NCBI GenBank assembly: GCA_038025085.1
Contig: CM076153.1
Coordinates: forward strand, 744,001-808,000
DNA: 64,000 nt
From: Tetragonia tetragonoides
Lineage: Eukaryota; Streptophyta; Magnoliopsida; Caryophyllales; Aizoaceae
Reading direction: 5' to 3'
Shown here: one piece after another, positions 26,401-50,644 of the stretch
Numbering within the stretch: position 1 is the stretch's first letter
Layout of the letters: every line of letters begins with the position of its first letter
Notes under the pieces: model-generated
Told to the model about the DNA's origin: nothing
The model's database searches: none
Seen by the model: only the letters and a program-made list of their open reading frames with translations
Position numbers and translations under genes: made by a program

Positions 26401-26587
26401 TACATGGTGAGTGTTGAAATAACTTTATGTCATAGATTGGAGCATGAGAGCATATCATTGACTCATTTCGATTGTACTTGATAGTTTCAATCAACTGGAC
26501 CTTCCTGAATATTCTTCCAAGGAGCAACTTAGAGAACGCATGCTTCTTGCAATTCATGAAGCTAGTGAAGGCTTTGGCTTTGGTTGA
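11415..26587 (+). CDS. UPL1: HECT E3 ubiquitin-protein ligase, UPL1/UPL2 type
   Basis: Fifteen coding exons join in frame: 11415-11447, 13222-13317, 13412-13618, 13767-21743, 21822-22142, 22410-22611, 22684-22970, 23061-23347, 23557-24688, 24862-25008, 25103-25183, 25387-25612, 25699-25838, 26300-26406, 26485-26587. The product is 3,781 aa (Arabidopsis UPL1 about 3,680). Order of parts: armadillo-like DUF908/DUF913 N-terminal region, UBA domain at about 1293-1335 ([18 protein letters not shown]), a UIM near 1340 ([13 protein letters not shown]), Asp/Glu-rich stretches at about 2160-2240, DUF4414 from about 2680 ([20 protein letters not shown]), and a HECT domain over the last ~370 residues. 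The HECT domain accepts ubiquitin from an E2 on Cys3748 (SAHTCFNQLDLP) and passes it to lysines on substrates. The start [11 protein letters not shown] matches the family. The protein ends GFGFG, as expected. Substrates cannot be inferred. Confidence 0.96.
12171..12640 (-). mobile_element. LINE relic (zf-RVT region) in UPL1 intron 1
   Basis: On the minus strand the frame reads [15 protein letters not shown], then [20 protein letters not shown]. This is the zinc-finger segment (zf-RVT) found after the reverse transcriptase in many plant LINEs and related repeats. It is isolated: no reverse transcriptase precedes it and the expected following His/Cys is not intact. It is therefore an old fragment inside the 1,774-nt first intron. 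Confidence 0.6.
13696..13719. repeat. (GT)n microsatellite in UPL1 intron 3
   Basis: About twelve GT repeats lie in the 148-nt intron between coding exons 3 and 4, some 50 bp upstream of the acceptor. Such tracts are length-variable. Confidence 0.9.
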
Positions 26588-27944
26588 TCCTGGTTTCTGC
26601 ATCATATAATTGGGAAGAAGCACCATCAATTTCTCGGCAAATTATTTTGTACATGTAAGTCAATTTGATCGATATGTTTTGATTTGATCATTATTCTTGA
26701 GTTGGGTTTTTTTATCGTGCTGCTAAAGCACTTTATCCTGCTTCTTTATGCCTCTGGTACTTCTTCTATTCACATGTGTTATGTTTCGGAAATATCGGAA
26801 TGATGTAGCCTCCTTTTGTAAGATGTCCTGTTGGTTTCATTTTGCTTGCATATCGTGCTACTGCTCAGTTCTATGTGTTCTCCTTTTTCAATTTCAAGGT
26901 CTGCTTCTGGGGCATTGTAGCTATCTTATGCTCTATTATATTGACCAGGCCTATTGCTTCCGTTATCATTAACCATGACTATATGATTAAACCATACGGA
27001 AATCGTCGAGTCATTGCCATGTGATGTAGATTGTATCAATGCATCTGACAATGAAATGATCAAGTGTTGTAGACCTAGTAGATGATCATAATCTCGCCAC
27101 TAACCTTGCTTGGTTGCGTGCAGATTTACAGTTCAGGTTCTTGGAACCAAGGGGCATGTTATCGGCAGGTTTCTCGGTTATTCACTTGATTAGATGATGA
27201 CTGATGGAGGTGCAGAGGTTCCATCAGCACCAGCTATTATTTCTCTGTCGCTGGGATCTCAACTTGTCTCCCTTGCCAAATTCTTCGAAGAGCGCAAATA
27301 GATAGTCTATATAACTCTTATTTTCTTCTCAGGTAGCTGTTGATAGTTTCAAGAATTTCTGTCTATAGTAGGCCATAGGCCAATCCTTCTTTTTTTACCC
27401 TTCAGCCCTGTAATATCTTAGAAATCAATGTATATGGCCAAATTGCTAATAATTTCCTTACAGCCATTTATAGGCTCCTTTGGAAGTACAAATAGTTTTG
27501 CCAAAGTTTTTAGATGTGCATCCAAAAATGGTTCTTTTCAACAATACCGAAAAAGCCTCATAGACTCATAGGCGCCAATCCTTCTTTTTCTACCCTTCAA
27601 AGTCGATGTTTAGGCATTGTCCCAAACTCCCAACATCTTCGACAGAGCAGAACGAGGTAGCACGACATCCATAATTTTTGTATAGCGTTTACTTTCACCC
27701 ACATGCGTTTACGGTATCCTTCAAAAGATTCGGATTATTTGATGTGCATTTCAACGCTTTTGAGTGATTTAAAAGGTAACTGCAGTACTAACCAACAGTA
27801 GGCTTCAGGTTTTATTTGGATAGTTAAATATTTAATATTAATATATTTAGTATATTTGAGGATTAAAGACTAATCTCCAAGTCTTTAGTATAGTTAAATA
27901 TTTAATATATTTAGTATATTTAGTACTCATATATTTGAGTACTT
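26588..27944 (+). other. UPL1 3' UTR and AT-rich boundary before satellite block 1
   Basis: No second gene is visible. The first several hundred bases are probably 3' UTR. At 27823-27940 AT-rich words (AGTTAAATATTTAATAT, TTTAGTATATTT) recur as short direct repeats right at the border with the satellite block. Confidence 0.45.
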
Positions 27945-30900
27945 GATAAGCTTGTAAAGGCGTTTTACGGGAAACTGGTGTATGAGCTAGAACGCAAAAA
28001 GCATCGGTGATATTAAAGTTTGGGGATATTGATGGCTCTCCTAGGGCACCGAGGGTCCTCTAGGGTCATGATAGACAACACGGAAAAGTTGGGGCAAAAA
28101 TGACACCAGGTTTTTGGGAAGCCCAGAACGAAGGCTGTAATCCATGTTTTTTGCCCCTCCCCAGAACGAAGGTAGATATTTTCGCACTACATCGCACAAA
28201 ACACCCCTAGGGGACATAAGAGGCCCTTGGGATTGCTGATCCAGTCCATGATACGTTTGGAGGGGCGTTTTATGTGACACTGGTGTATGAGTAGGAATAC
28301 CAAAGACCTGGGTGATATCGAAGTTCGGGGATCCAGATGATCCTCCCGGATCACCGTGGGTCCTCAAGGGTCATGTTAGACTCCCCGGACAAGTTTGGGC
28401 AAAAATGACACCTGAGCACTGGGAAGCCAAAAACGAAGGCTATAATCCATGTTTTTTAAGCTTTCGGGAGGCCCGGGAATGAAGGTGGATATTTTTGCAC
28501 CACATCGCACGGGACATCCCTAGGATACATGGGAGGCCCTCGGAGTCCATTATCGGGTCCCTAATAGGCTTGTAAGGGCGTTTTTACGAGACACCAATGT
28601 AAGGGCTGAAACATTGAATGCATAGGTAATATCAAAGTTTTGGGATCCCGATGACCCTCGCAGTGCACCGAGAATCCTCTAAGGTCATGATAGACACCCC
28701 AGAGAATTTTGGGCAAAATGACAGTCGTGCCCCCGGACGCCAAAAACTAAAGTTATATTCCACGTTTTTTGGGTTTTCGAGAGGCCCCGAATCGAAGGTG
28801 GATATTTTCGCACCACATCGCACGGATCACCCTTAGATAATATAAGAGGTCCTCGGGGTCCATTATCGGGTCCCTTATAGGCTTGTAAGGGCGTTTTTAC
28901 GGGATACCAATGTAAAGGCCGAAACATCGAATGCATGGGTAATATCGAAGTTTTGGGACCCAGATGACCTTCCGGGACAACGAGGGTCTTTTAGGGTCAT
29001 GATAGACCCCCCAGGAGAAGTTTGGGCAAAAATGACACCCGGGCTACTGGAAACCGAAAAAGAAGGCTATAATCAACGTTTTTTGGGCTTCCGAAAGGCC
29101 CCAGAACGAGGGTGGAAAATTTCGCACCACATTGCACGGAACACCCCTAGGGGAAATGGGAGACCGTCGGGGTCCATTATCGGGTCCCTAGTAGGATTGT
29201 AAGGGCGTTTTTACTGGATACCAATGTAATTGTCGGAACGTCGAAGGTATGGGTAATCAAAGTTTGGTGATCCGGATGCCTCTTCCGGGGCACTGAGGGT
29301 CCTCTGGGGTCATGATAGCTCCCCGGAGAAGTTTGAGCAAAAATGACACCCAGGCCCCCGGAAGCCGGAACGAAGGGGCTATAATCTACGTTTTTTGGGC
29401 TTTCGGGAGTCCCCGGAACAAAGGTGGAATGTTTTGCACCACATTGAACAGAACACCTCTAGGGATATGGGAGACCCTCGGGGTCCATTATCAGGTTCCT
29501 AATAAGCTTGTAAGGGCGTTTTTACGGGACAACAATGTAAGGGGCATAACATCGAATACGTAGGTGATATTAATGTTTGGGGATCCGGATAACACTCCTA
29601 GGCAACGAAGGTCCTCAGGGGTCATGATAGACCCCTCGGAGAAGTTTGCGCAAAAATGACACTCGGTCCCCCGGAAGCCGAAAACGAAGGCTGTAATCCA
29701 CTTTTTTGGGCTTCTGGGAGGCTCTGAAACGAAGATGGAAATTTTGGCACCATATCGCACAGAACACCCCTAAGAGACATGGGAGGCCCTCCGTGTCGCT
29801 TATCCGGTCCCTGATAGGCTTGTAAGGTTGTTTTGCGGGACGTTCTCTCTGCTGGGGCCCCCTCCCATTGCTCTAGCCCTGGTGTATGAGCTAGAATGCC
29901 CAAGGCATGGGTGATATCAAATTTCGGGGATCTGAATGACCCTCTTGGGGTATTGAGGTTCCTCTAGGGTCATGATAGACCACCCGGAAAAGTTTGGGCA
30001 AAAATGACACCCGCGTCTTGCGATGCCGAAAACGAAGGCTATAATCCATGTTTTTTGGGGTTCCAAGAGGCCCTGGAACGAAGGTGGATATTTTTGTACC
30101 ACATCGCACGGAACATCCTTAGGGGACTTGGGAGGCCCTTGTGGTTGCTCATACAGCCGCTGATAGGCTTAGAGGGGCGTTTTACAGGACACTGGATTAA
30201 AAGTCGGAACACCAAAGACATGGGTGATTTCGGAGTTCGGGGATCCTAATGATCCTCACGGGGCACTGAGGGTTCTCCAGGGTCATGGTAGACCCTCCGG
30301 ACAAGTTTGCAAAAATGACACCCGAGCCCTGGGAAGCCAAAAACGAAGGCTGTAATACAGGTTTTTTTGAGCTTACGGGAAGTCCGGGAACTAAGGTGGA
30401 TATTTTTGCACCACATCGCACAGGACAACCCTAGGAGACTTAGGAGGCCCTCGGGGTCCATTATCCTGTCCCTAATAGGCTTGTAAATACGGGACTCCTA
30501 TGTAAGGGCCAAAACATTGAATGCATGGGTGATATCAAAGTTTGTGGATCCGGATGCCCTCCCGTGGCACCAAGGATCCTCTGGGGTCATGATAGACCCA
30601 CCGGAGAAGTTTGGGCAAAAATGACACTCGGGCCTCCGGAAGCCGAAAACGAAGGCTATAATCCACGTTTTTTGGGCTTTCGGGAGGCCCCGGAACGAAG
30701 GTTGATATTTTCGCACCACATCACGCGGGACACTCTTTGGTAACATAAGAGGCCCTCTGGGTACATTGTCGGGTCCCTAATAGGCTTGGAAGGGCATTTT
30801 TACGGCACACAAATGTAAGGGCCGGAACATCGAATGCATGGGTGATATCAATGTTTGGGGATCCGAATGACCCTCTTGGGGGACCGAGGGTACTCTAGGA

Positions 30901-31226
30901 TCATGATAGCCCCCAGAGATGTTTGGGCAAAAATGACACCCAAGCCCCCAGAAGCCAAAAACGAAAGTTATAATCCACGTTTTTTGGGCTTCCGGAAGGC
31001 CCGGACGAAGCTGAAAATTTTCGCACTACATCGCACAGAACACCCCTAAAGAGACATGGGAGGCCTTTGGAGTCGCTTATCCAACCCCTAATAGGCTTGA
31101 GAGGGCGTTTTACGGGACACTGGTGTATGAGCTAGAACGCCTAAAACATGGGTGATATTAAAATTCGGTAATCCAGATGACCCTCCTGAAATACCGAGAG
31201 CCCTCTAGAATCATTATAGACCAGCC
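27945..31226 (+). repeat. Satellite block 1: ~10 tandem monomers of about 311 bp
   Basis: The anchor GGGCAAAAATGACACC, or close variants, recurs near 28093, 28398, 28711, 29024, 29335, 29647, 29995, 30307, 30614 and 30925. Spacings are 305-313 bp, except one of 348 bp that contains an extra segment around 29838-29880 (GCTGGGGCCCCCTCCC). Each monomer also contains GAAGGCTATAATCCACG followed by TTTTTTGGGCTTCC, then GCACCACATCGCAC and CCATTATCGGGTCCCTAAT. Monomers differ by scattered substitutions and small indels. Orientation is arbitrarily called plus; blocks 3 and 4 share it and block 2 is inverted. Confidence 0.93.
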
Positions 31227-32154
31227 ATTTATAAGAGTTCATCTATCCATGATGGATTCAGGAAGTAAAATTCATATTGCACTACATGATGAGCATATGC
31301 TATCGTGCAGGGAAAACGTAAATTCAAGCAGGAAATTTATGGATAGTTCAGTAATATCGATTGTTATTTCTTTTTTCTTTTTTGTCAAAATGTTTTTTGC
31401 TTATTTTTTTTTATTAATTATTATTTTTGGTTCATATGAGGCACAAACGTCCATAAAAACAATAACGGAAAGAGAAAAATCAAACCTAACACCTAATATA
31501 CCCCAACACCTTAATCTTAATCATTAGACCGACATCCTCTAGCAAGTTAAAAACGTAAAAAAGATCACGCCACCATGCCATTATAATTATTGTTGTCCAA
31601 GTGTTCCATTTTTTATGCTCCTACAATTAAGCTTTTGGTGATACACATTTCATTTTCCCTCCAATCTCCATGCGAGTATCCCAACATGACGACACCCCTT
31701 CACAAATAATATCTACAACGTCTCAGCGGCCACAAGGTCAGGAAACCACGAAACAGATTATTGTCCAAGAGCATGATTTTCCGCTCATCCTTTTGAAGCC
31801 AATCAGCATTACAGTTTTGAATGACAACCTCCTGGTACTGACCTGCATTGCAATAGAAGATGCGGGTTCAGATAAATACAAATAATGTCTCAGTCGGATC
31901 CTCTAGAGTATAACCTTAACTGGGTCTGCTTTCTTGTACTATCTGTCTGTGTACCTTCCCCAAATTGTAACCCAAAGAAAGGGCATTGCATGATTTCGGC
32001 ACAATAACCCTATTCAGATCATATCATCCTTTGCTAAAAGTGCTGCCTTATAGAAATGGGAATATCTTATCGCAAGGCTAGAATATCAGTAATCTACGCA
32101 TTCTCAAAGTTCAAGCGGGCTTTAACAGCCTGTATATGCAGCTAAGTTGCAAAC
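31227..32154. other. Spacer between satellite block 1 and the thiolase stop codon
   Basis: No gene is visible. A T-rich stretch lies near 31370-31430. The part next to 32154 should contain the minus-strand thiolase 3' UTR; no unambiguous polyadenylation signal was picked out. Confidence 0.4.
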
Positions 32155-45823
<13,669 letters not shown>

Positions 45824-45831
45824 TTAAGATC

Positions 45832-45998
45832 CTGCAAATGATATTAATTTAATCAATAAAGCAATCAATTTTCGTGTTTACTGGAACTAACTACATAATT
45901 AATCAAGCAAAGCATATATTAGGAAATTCCCATAAAGATAATGGAGAAAATGAAATATTTTAGAAATTGATGTTGGAAACAGAAACTAGCAAAGTGTA

Positions 45999-46043
<45 letters not shown>

Positions 46044-46200
46044 TAGCAATAATTTGAAGAAGCAAATAAACCTGAGAGAATCACTGGATTAAAATTGTTG
46101 CAAAAATGGAGAAAATGGAAATATTTTAGAAATGGTGGCGGGAGATTGAGAGAGAGAGAGAGCGGTGAGCCGTGAGCGAGTTGATCAAAATTACCTTGGG
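45832..46200 (-). other. AACT 5' UTR exon and 5' UTR intron
   Basis: On the minus strand, sequence reading CTCCATTTTTGC...GATTCTCTCAG ends in a GTTTAT donor at 46071. A TTGCAG acceptor lies at 45837-45832, eight bases before the ATG. This suggests a 5' UTR exon from about 46195 to 46072 and a 240-nt intron. The CTCTCTCTCTCT patch at about 46150-46164 would lie in the leader. The transcription start is not fixed. Confidence 0.55.
46002..46040. repeat. 39-base A homopolymer in the AACT 5' UTR intron
   Basis: An uninterrupted run of A on the plus strand, read as T39 in the AACT transcript. It could be a retroposon tail remnant or an intronic slippage tract. Its length is likely to be polymorphic and prone to sequencing error. 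Confidence 0.9.
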
Positions 46201-46670
46201 AGTATAAACGCCGGGGACATGACATGACATGTATTGCCCGTCACTATTCTCATCTTAACATCTCCTTTTTTGATTTTTCTTTTTCTAGTTTCGCGAAACG
46301 TGTCTTTCGTTATTACTAGTTGGTCTGGTTCTGTGTTTTCCTTTTGGTTTTGGTCTTTTGTAGGAGTGACATACGTTTTGATAGAAATCAAACCCTTAAA
46401 AATATTGGTGGCACGACTGGACGACGTTCCTAATTGCTAACACTCCCTTTATCACGACTTTTTATTAACAAATTTGAGAATACTCTGTCATAAATTTCTT
46501 CTACCAAAGATAATAGACAATAAATTAACATAAATTAAGTACATCAAAAATTTATTAAAACAAAATTTGGATGACCCATGTCTCATACCCCATGTCTCAG
46601 CGCCTAGCGAGCACCATGTCTTATCCCTAGCACACATGTCCCATGTCCCTAGCGCACATGTCCCATATTT
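46201..46670. other. AACT upstream region, ending in short degenerate repeats
   Basis: This is the presumed AACT promoter region, read leftward. At 46573-46670 words such as CATGTCCCATGTCCCTAGCG recur imperfectly and abut satellite block 3. No gene is visible. Confidence 0.45.
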
Positions 46671-49508
46671 CATGGGTGAAATCGGAGTTCGGGAATTCGG
46701 ATGACCGTCCCGAGGCACTGGAGGTCCTCCAGGGTGACAATAAACCCTCAAAACTTTGGGCGAAAACGGAAACCAGGTCCCAGGAAAACGAAAATCAAAG
46801 ACTATAATCCATATTTTTTGGGCATTCAGGAGGGCCTGAAATGAAGGTGGATATTTTTGCACTACGTCGCATGGGACACCCTTAGGTAACATTAGAGGCC
46901 CCTCGGGTCCATTATTGGGTCCCTAATAGGATTGTAAGGTCGTTTTTTCGGACATCGATGTAAGGGTCGAAACATCGAATGCATGGGTGATATCGAAGTT
47001 TGGGGATCCAGATGACCCTCCCGGAACATCGAGGATCGTCTAGGGTCATGATAGACCATCGGACAAGTTTGGGCAAAAATGACACCCGGGCCCCCAGAAG
47101 CAAAAAACGAAGGTTATAATTCACATTTTTTGGGCTTCCGAGAGGCCCCGGAACGAAGATATTTTGCACCACATCGCCCGGAACATCCTAAGGAGACATG
47201 TGAGGCCCTCGGGGTCCATTATCGGGTCCCTAATAGGCTTGTAAGGGCGTTTTTACAGGACACCAATGTAAGGGCCGAAACATTGAATGCTTGGGTGATA
47301 TAGAAGTTTGGGGATCTGGATGACCCTCCTGCGGCACCGAGGATCCTTTAGGGTCATGATAGATCCCCGGGAGAAGTTTGAACAAAAATAACACCTGGGC
47401 CCCCGGAAGCCGAAAACGAAGGCTATAATTCATGTTATTTGGGAGGCCCCGGAACGAAGGTGGAAATTTTTACGCCACATCGCCCGGAACATCCCTAGAA
47501 GACATGGGAGGCCCTCAGGTTCCATTATCGGGTCCCTAATAGGCTTGTAAGGGCGTTTTCACAGGACACAAAAATAAGGGTCGAAACATCGAATGCTTGG
47601 GTGATATCGAAGTTTGGAGATCCGGATGACCCTCCCAAGGCACCGAAGGTCCTCTAGAGTCATGATAGACCCCTCGGACAAGTTTGGGCAAAAATGACAC
47701 CCGGGTCCCCAGAAGCCGAAAACGAAGGCTATAATCCACGTTTTTTGGGCTTCCGGGAGGCCTCAGAACGAAGGTGGAAATGTTTGCACCACATCGCCCG
47801 AAACACCCCTAGGGGACAAGGGAGGCCCTCAGGTTCCATTATCGGGTCCCTAATAGGCTTGCAAGGGCTTTTTTACGGGACACCAATGTAAGGGTCGAAA
47901 CATCGAATGTTTGGATGATATCGAAATTTGGGGATTCGGATGACCCTCCCGAGGCACCGAGGCTTCTATAGGGTCATGATAGACCCCTGGAACAAGTTTG
48001 GGCAAAAATGACACCCGGGCCCCGGAAGCCGAAAATGAAGGCTCCACGTTTTTTGGCCTTCCGTGAGGCCCCGGAACAAAAGTGGAATTTTTTGCATCAC
48101 ATCGCCCGGAATACTCCTAGGGGACATGGGAGGCCCTTAGGTTCCATTATCGGGTCCCTAATAGGCTTGCAAGGGCTTTTTTACGGGACACCAATGTAAG
48201 GGTTGAAACATTGAATGTTTGGGTGATACGAAGTTTGGGGATTTGAGAAGACCCTCCCGGGGCACCAAGGCTTCTCTAGGGTCAAGATAGACCCCTGAGA
48301 CAAGTTTGGGCAAAAATGACACCCGGGCCCCCGGAAGCCGAAAACGAAGGCTATAATCCACGTTTTTTGGGCTTCCGGGAGGCCCTGGAACGAAGGTGGA
48401 AATATTTGCACCACATCGCCAGGAACACTCCTAGGGGACATGGGAGGCCCTCAGGTTCCATTATCGGGTCCATACTAGGCTTGTAAGGGTGTTTTTACAG
48501 GACACCAATATAAGGGTCGAAACATCGAATATTTGGGTGATATCGAAGTTTGGGGATTTAGAAGACCCTCCCGGGGCACCGAGGCTTCTCTAGGGTCAAG
48601 ATAGACCCCTGAGACAAGTTTGGGCGAAAATGAAACCCAGGCCCTCGGAAGCCGAAAACGAAGGCTATAATCCACCTTTTTTGCGCTTCCGGGAGGCTCC
48701 GGAAAGAAGGTGGAAATTTTTGCACCACATCGCCCGAAACACCCCTAGGGGACATGGGAGGCCCTCGGGTTCCATTATTGGGTCTCTAATAGGCTTGTAA
48801 GGGCGTTTTTACTTGACACCAATGTAAGGGTCGAAACATCGAATATTTGGGTGATATCGAAATTTGGGGATTCAGATGATTCTCTCGGGGCACCAAGGGG
48901 TCCTCTAGGGTCATGATAAACCCCTCGGACAAGTTTGGGCAAAAATGACACCCGGGCCCTCGGAAGCCAAAAACGAAGACTATAATCCACGTTTTTTGGG
49001 CTTCCGGGAGGGCCCAAAACGAAGGTGGAAATTTTTGCACCACATCGCCTGGAACTCTCCTAGGGGACATGGGAGGCCATCAGGTTCCATTATCGGGTCC
49101 CTACTAAGCTTGCAAGGGTGTTTTTACGGGACACCAATATAAGGGTCGAAACATCTAATGTTTGGGTGATATCAAAGTTTGGGGGATTCAGAAGACCCTC
49201 CCGGGGCACCAAGGCTTCTCTAGGGTCATGATAGATCCCTCAGACAAGTTTAGACAAAAATGACACCCGAGCTCCCGGAAGCCGAAACGAAGGCTATAAT
49301 CCATGTTTTCTGGGTTACCGGGAGGCCCTGGAACGAAGGTGAAAATTTTCCTACCACATCGCACAGAACAACCCTAGGGGATATGGGAGGCCATCAAGAT
49401 CCATTATTGGGCCCCTAATAGGATTGTAACGGCGTTTTTACGGAACACCAATGTAAAGGCCGGAACATCGAATGCATGGGTGATATCGAAGTTTGGAAAT
49501 CCTGATGA
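46671..49508 (+). repeat. Satellite block 3: ~9 tandem monomers of about 313 bp
   Basis: The GGGCAAAAATGACACC anchor, or variants, recurs near 46749, 47069, 47372, 47685, 47999, 48308, 48623, 48937 and 49252 (spacing 303-320 bp), in the same orientation as block 1. Block-specific variants include CACATCGCCCGGAACA instead of CACATCGCACGGAACA, and CAGGTTCCATTATCGGG instead of CGGGGTCCATTATCGGG. These show that the block was homogenised separately. One monomer has a short deletion near 48040. Confidence 0.93.
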
Positions 49509-50644
49509 CACGTCAACAATTCAACAACTGATGTGGCGAGCTCTGGTTTAGTCTTTGTGTTTTAATCTAATTATATAGATTTGCACCAAAATAAGTATAT
49601 AAAAAAAGAAAATCAACACATCACAAAATAATACAAAATGTAATTGTAAACATTAATGTAATGAAAATAATTACATATTTTATGGTAATAAATGCAAAGT
49701 CCTATTAGCGAGTTCTCACACCTAAGAGCTAAAATAATTTTAAAAAAAACAATATATGCTCTATTGATAATGTATCATCAAGGGTTTGATTTTTGTCAAT
49801 CTTCTTGTACCTCATTAAAAAAAATATGAAAAAAAAATCAATTTAACCATATTTGTATGCTAATTTGACGGTTTCAAAAAATTCAAAAATAAGAGATTTG
49901 TTTTCTTCCTTGCATACCGTCCACCAAAAGAGGGGAAGGGGAATGTATATCATGGCATGAATTTGGTACGTTAGAAAATGTGCATTTGATCATTTCAGTT
50001 ACATAATTTCATTTTAGCACCAAAAAAAAGTTAGTACATAATTTCATTAACTTTTTTTTTCTGATGGTACATAATTTCATTTACTTGGTCGTTATTATTA
50101 CAAGCTCTCTTACCGGCCTAACTCTTGCAAGAAAACAGGGGAGGGGAAAACAGAAAAGAAAGAACAACCCAAATGGATAGGCAATTGATTCACCCCTTGA
50201 TCTAAAATGGAAATAAATCATATTTTAAAACATAAAACAGGAAACAAAAGCAAAGATTATAGCCGTATAGCATAAGTTAAGAGGTTTAACATAATAATTA
50301 ACCAAGGACTATCAAAATGTGCAATTTTGGCTCGTAAAACTGGCATCATTTATTGTCATTAATTCCTTTTAAGCTCATTTGCTTAGCTGTATCTCAACTT
50401 AATTTCATTGGGGTTTAGTTTTTTTTTACCTCATTTCTGATTTTCTCTATCTTCTTCTTTTCACACTCTACAAGAGAAAATCCTTCTGCATTCTCCATTT
50501 CTTCACCTCATAATTTCTGTTCTTGCAGGAAAAAAAAAAGAGGGCCCAAAATTTGCAAGAGTGAAAAGTTTGGTTTTTATTTATTTATTTACATTTTGAT
50601 AATAATAGATATTAATCACTGTTTGATTTGATCCTAGTTCTCTA
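49509..50644. other. AT-rich upstream region of the COBRA-like gene
   Basis: No coding region is seen. It contains A/T runs and, from about 50440, CT-rich sequence (CTTCTTCTTTTCACACTC) that probably belongs to the 5' UTR of the COBRA-like gene. No clear TATA box was chosen. Confidence 0.4.

Noticed and set aside
31670..31885. Short plus-strand open frame next to the AACT 3' end
   Set aside because: No similarity or splice partners; likely within or beside the AACT 3' UTR on the opposite strand.
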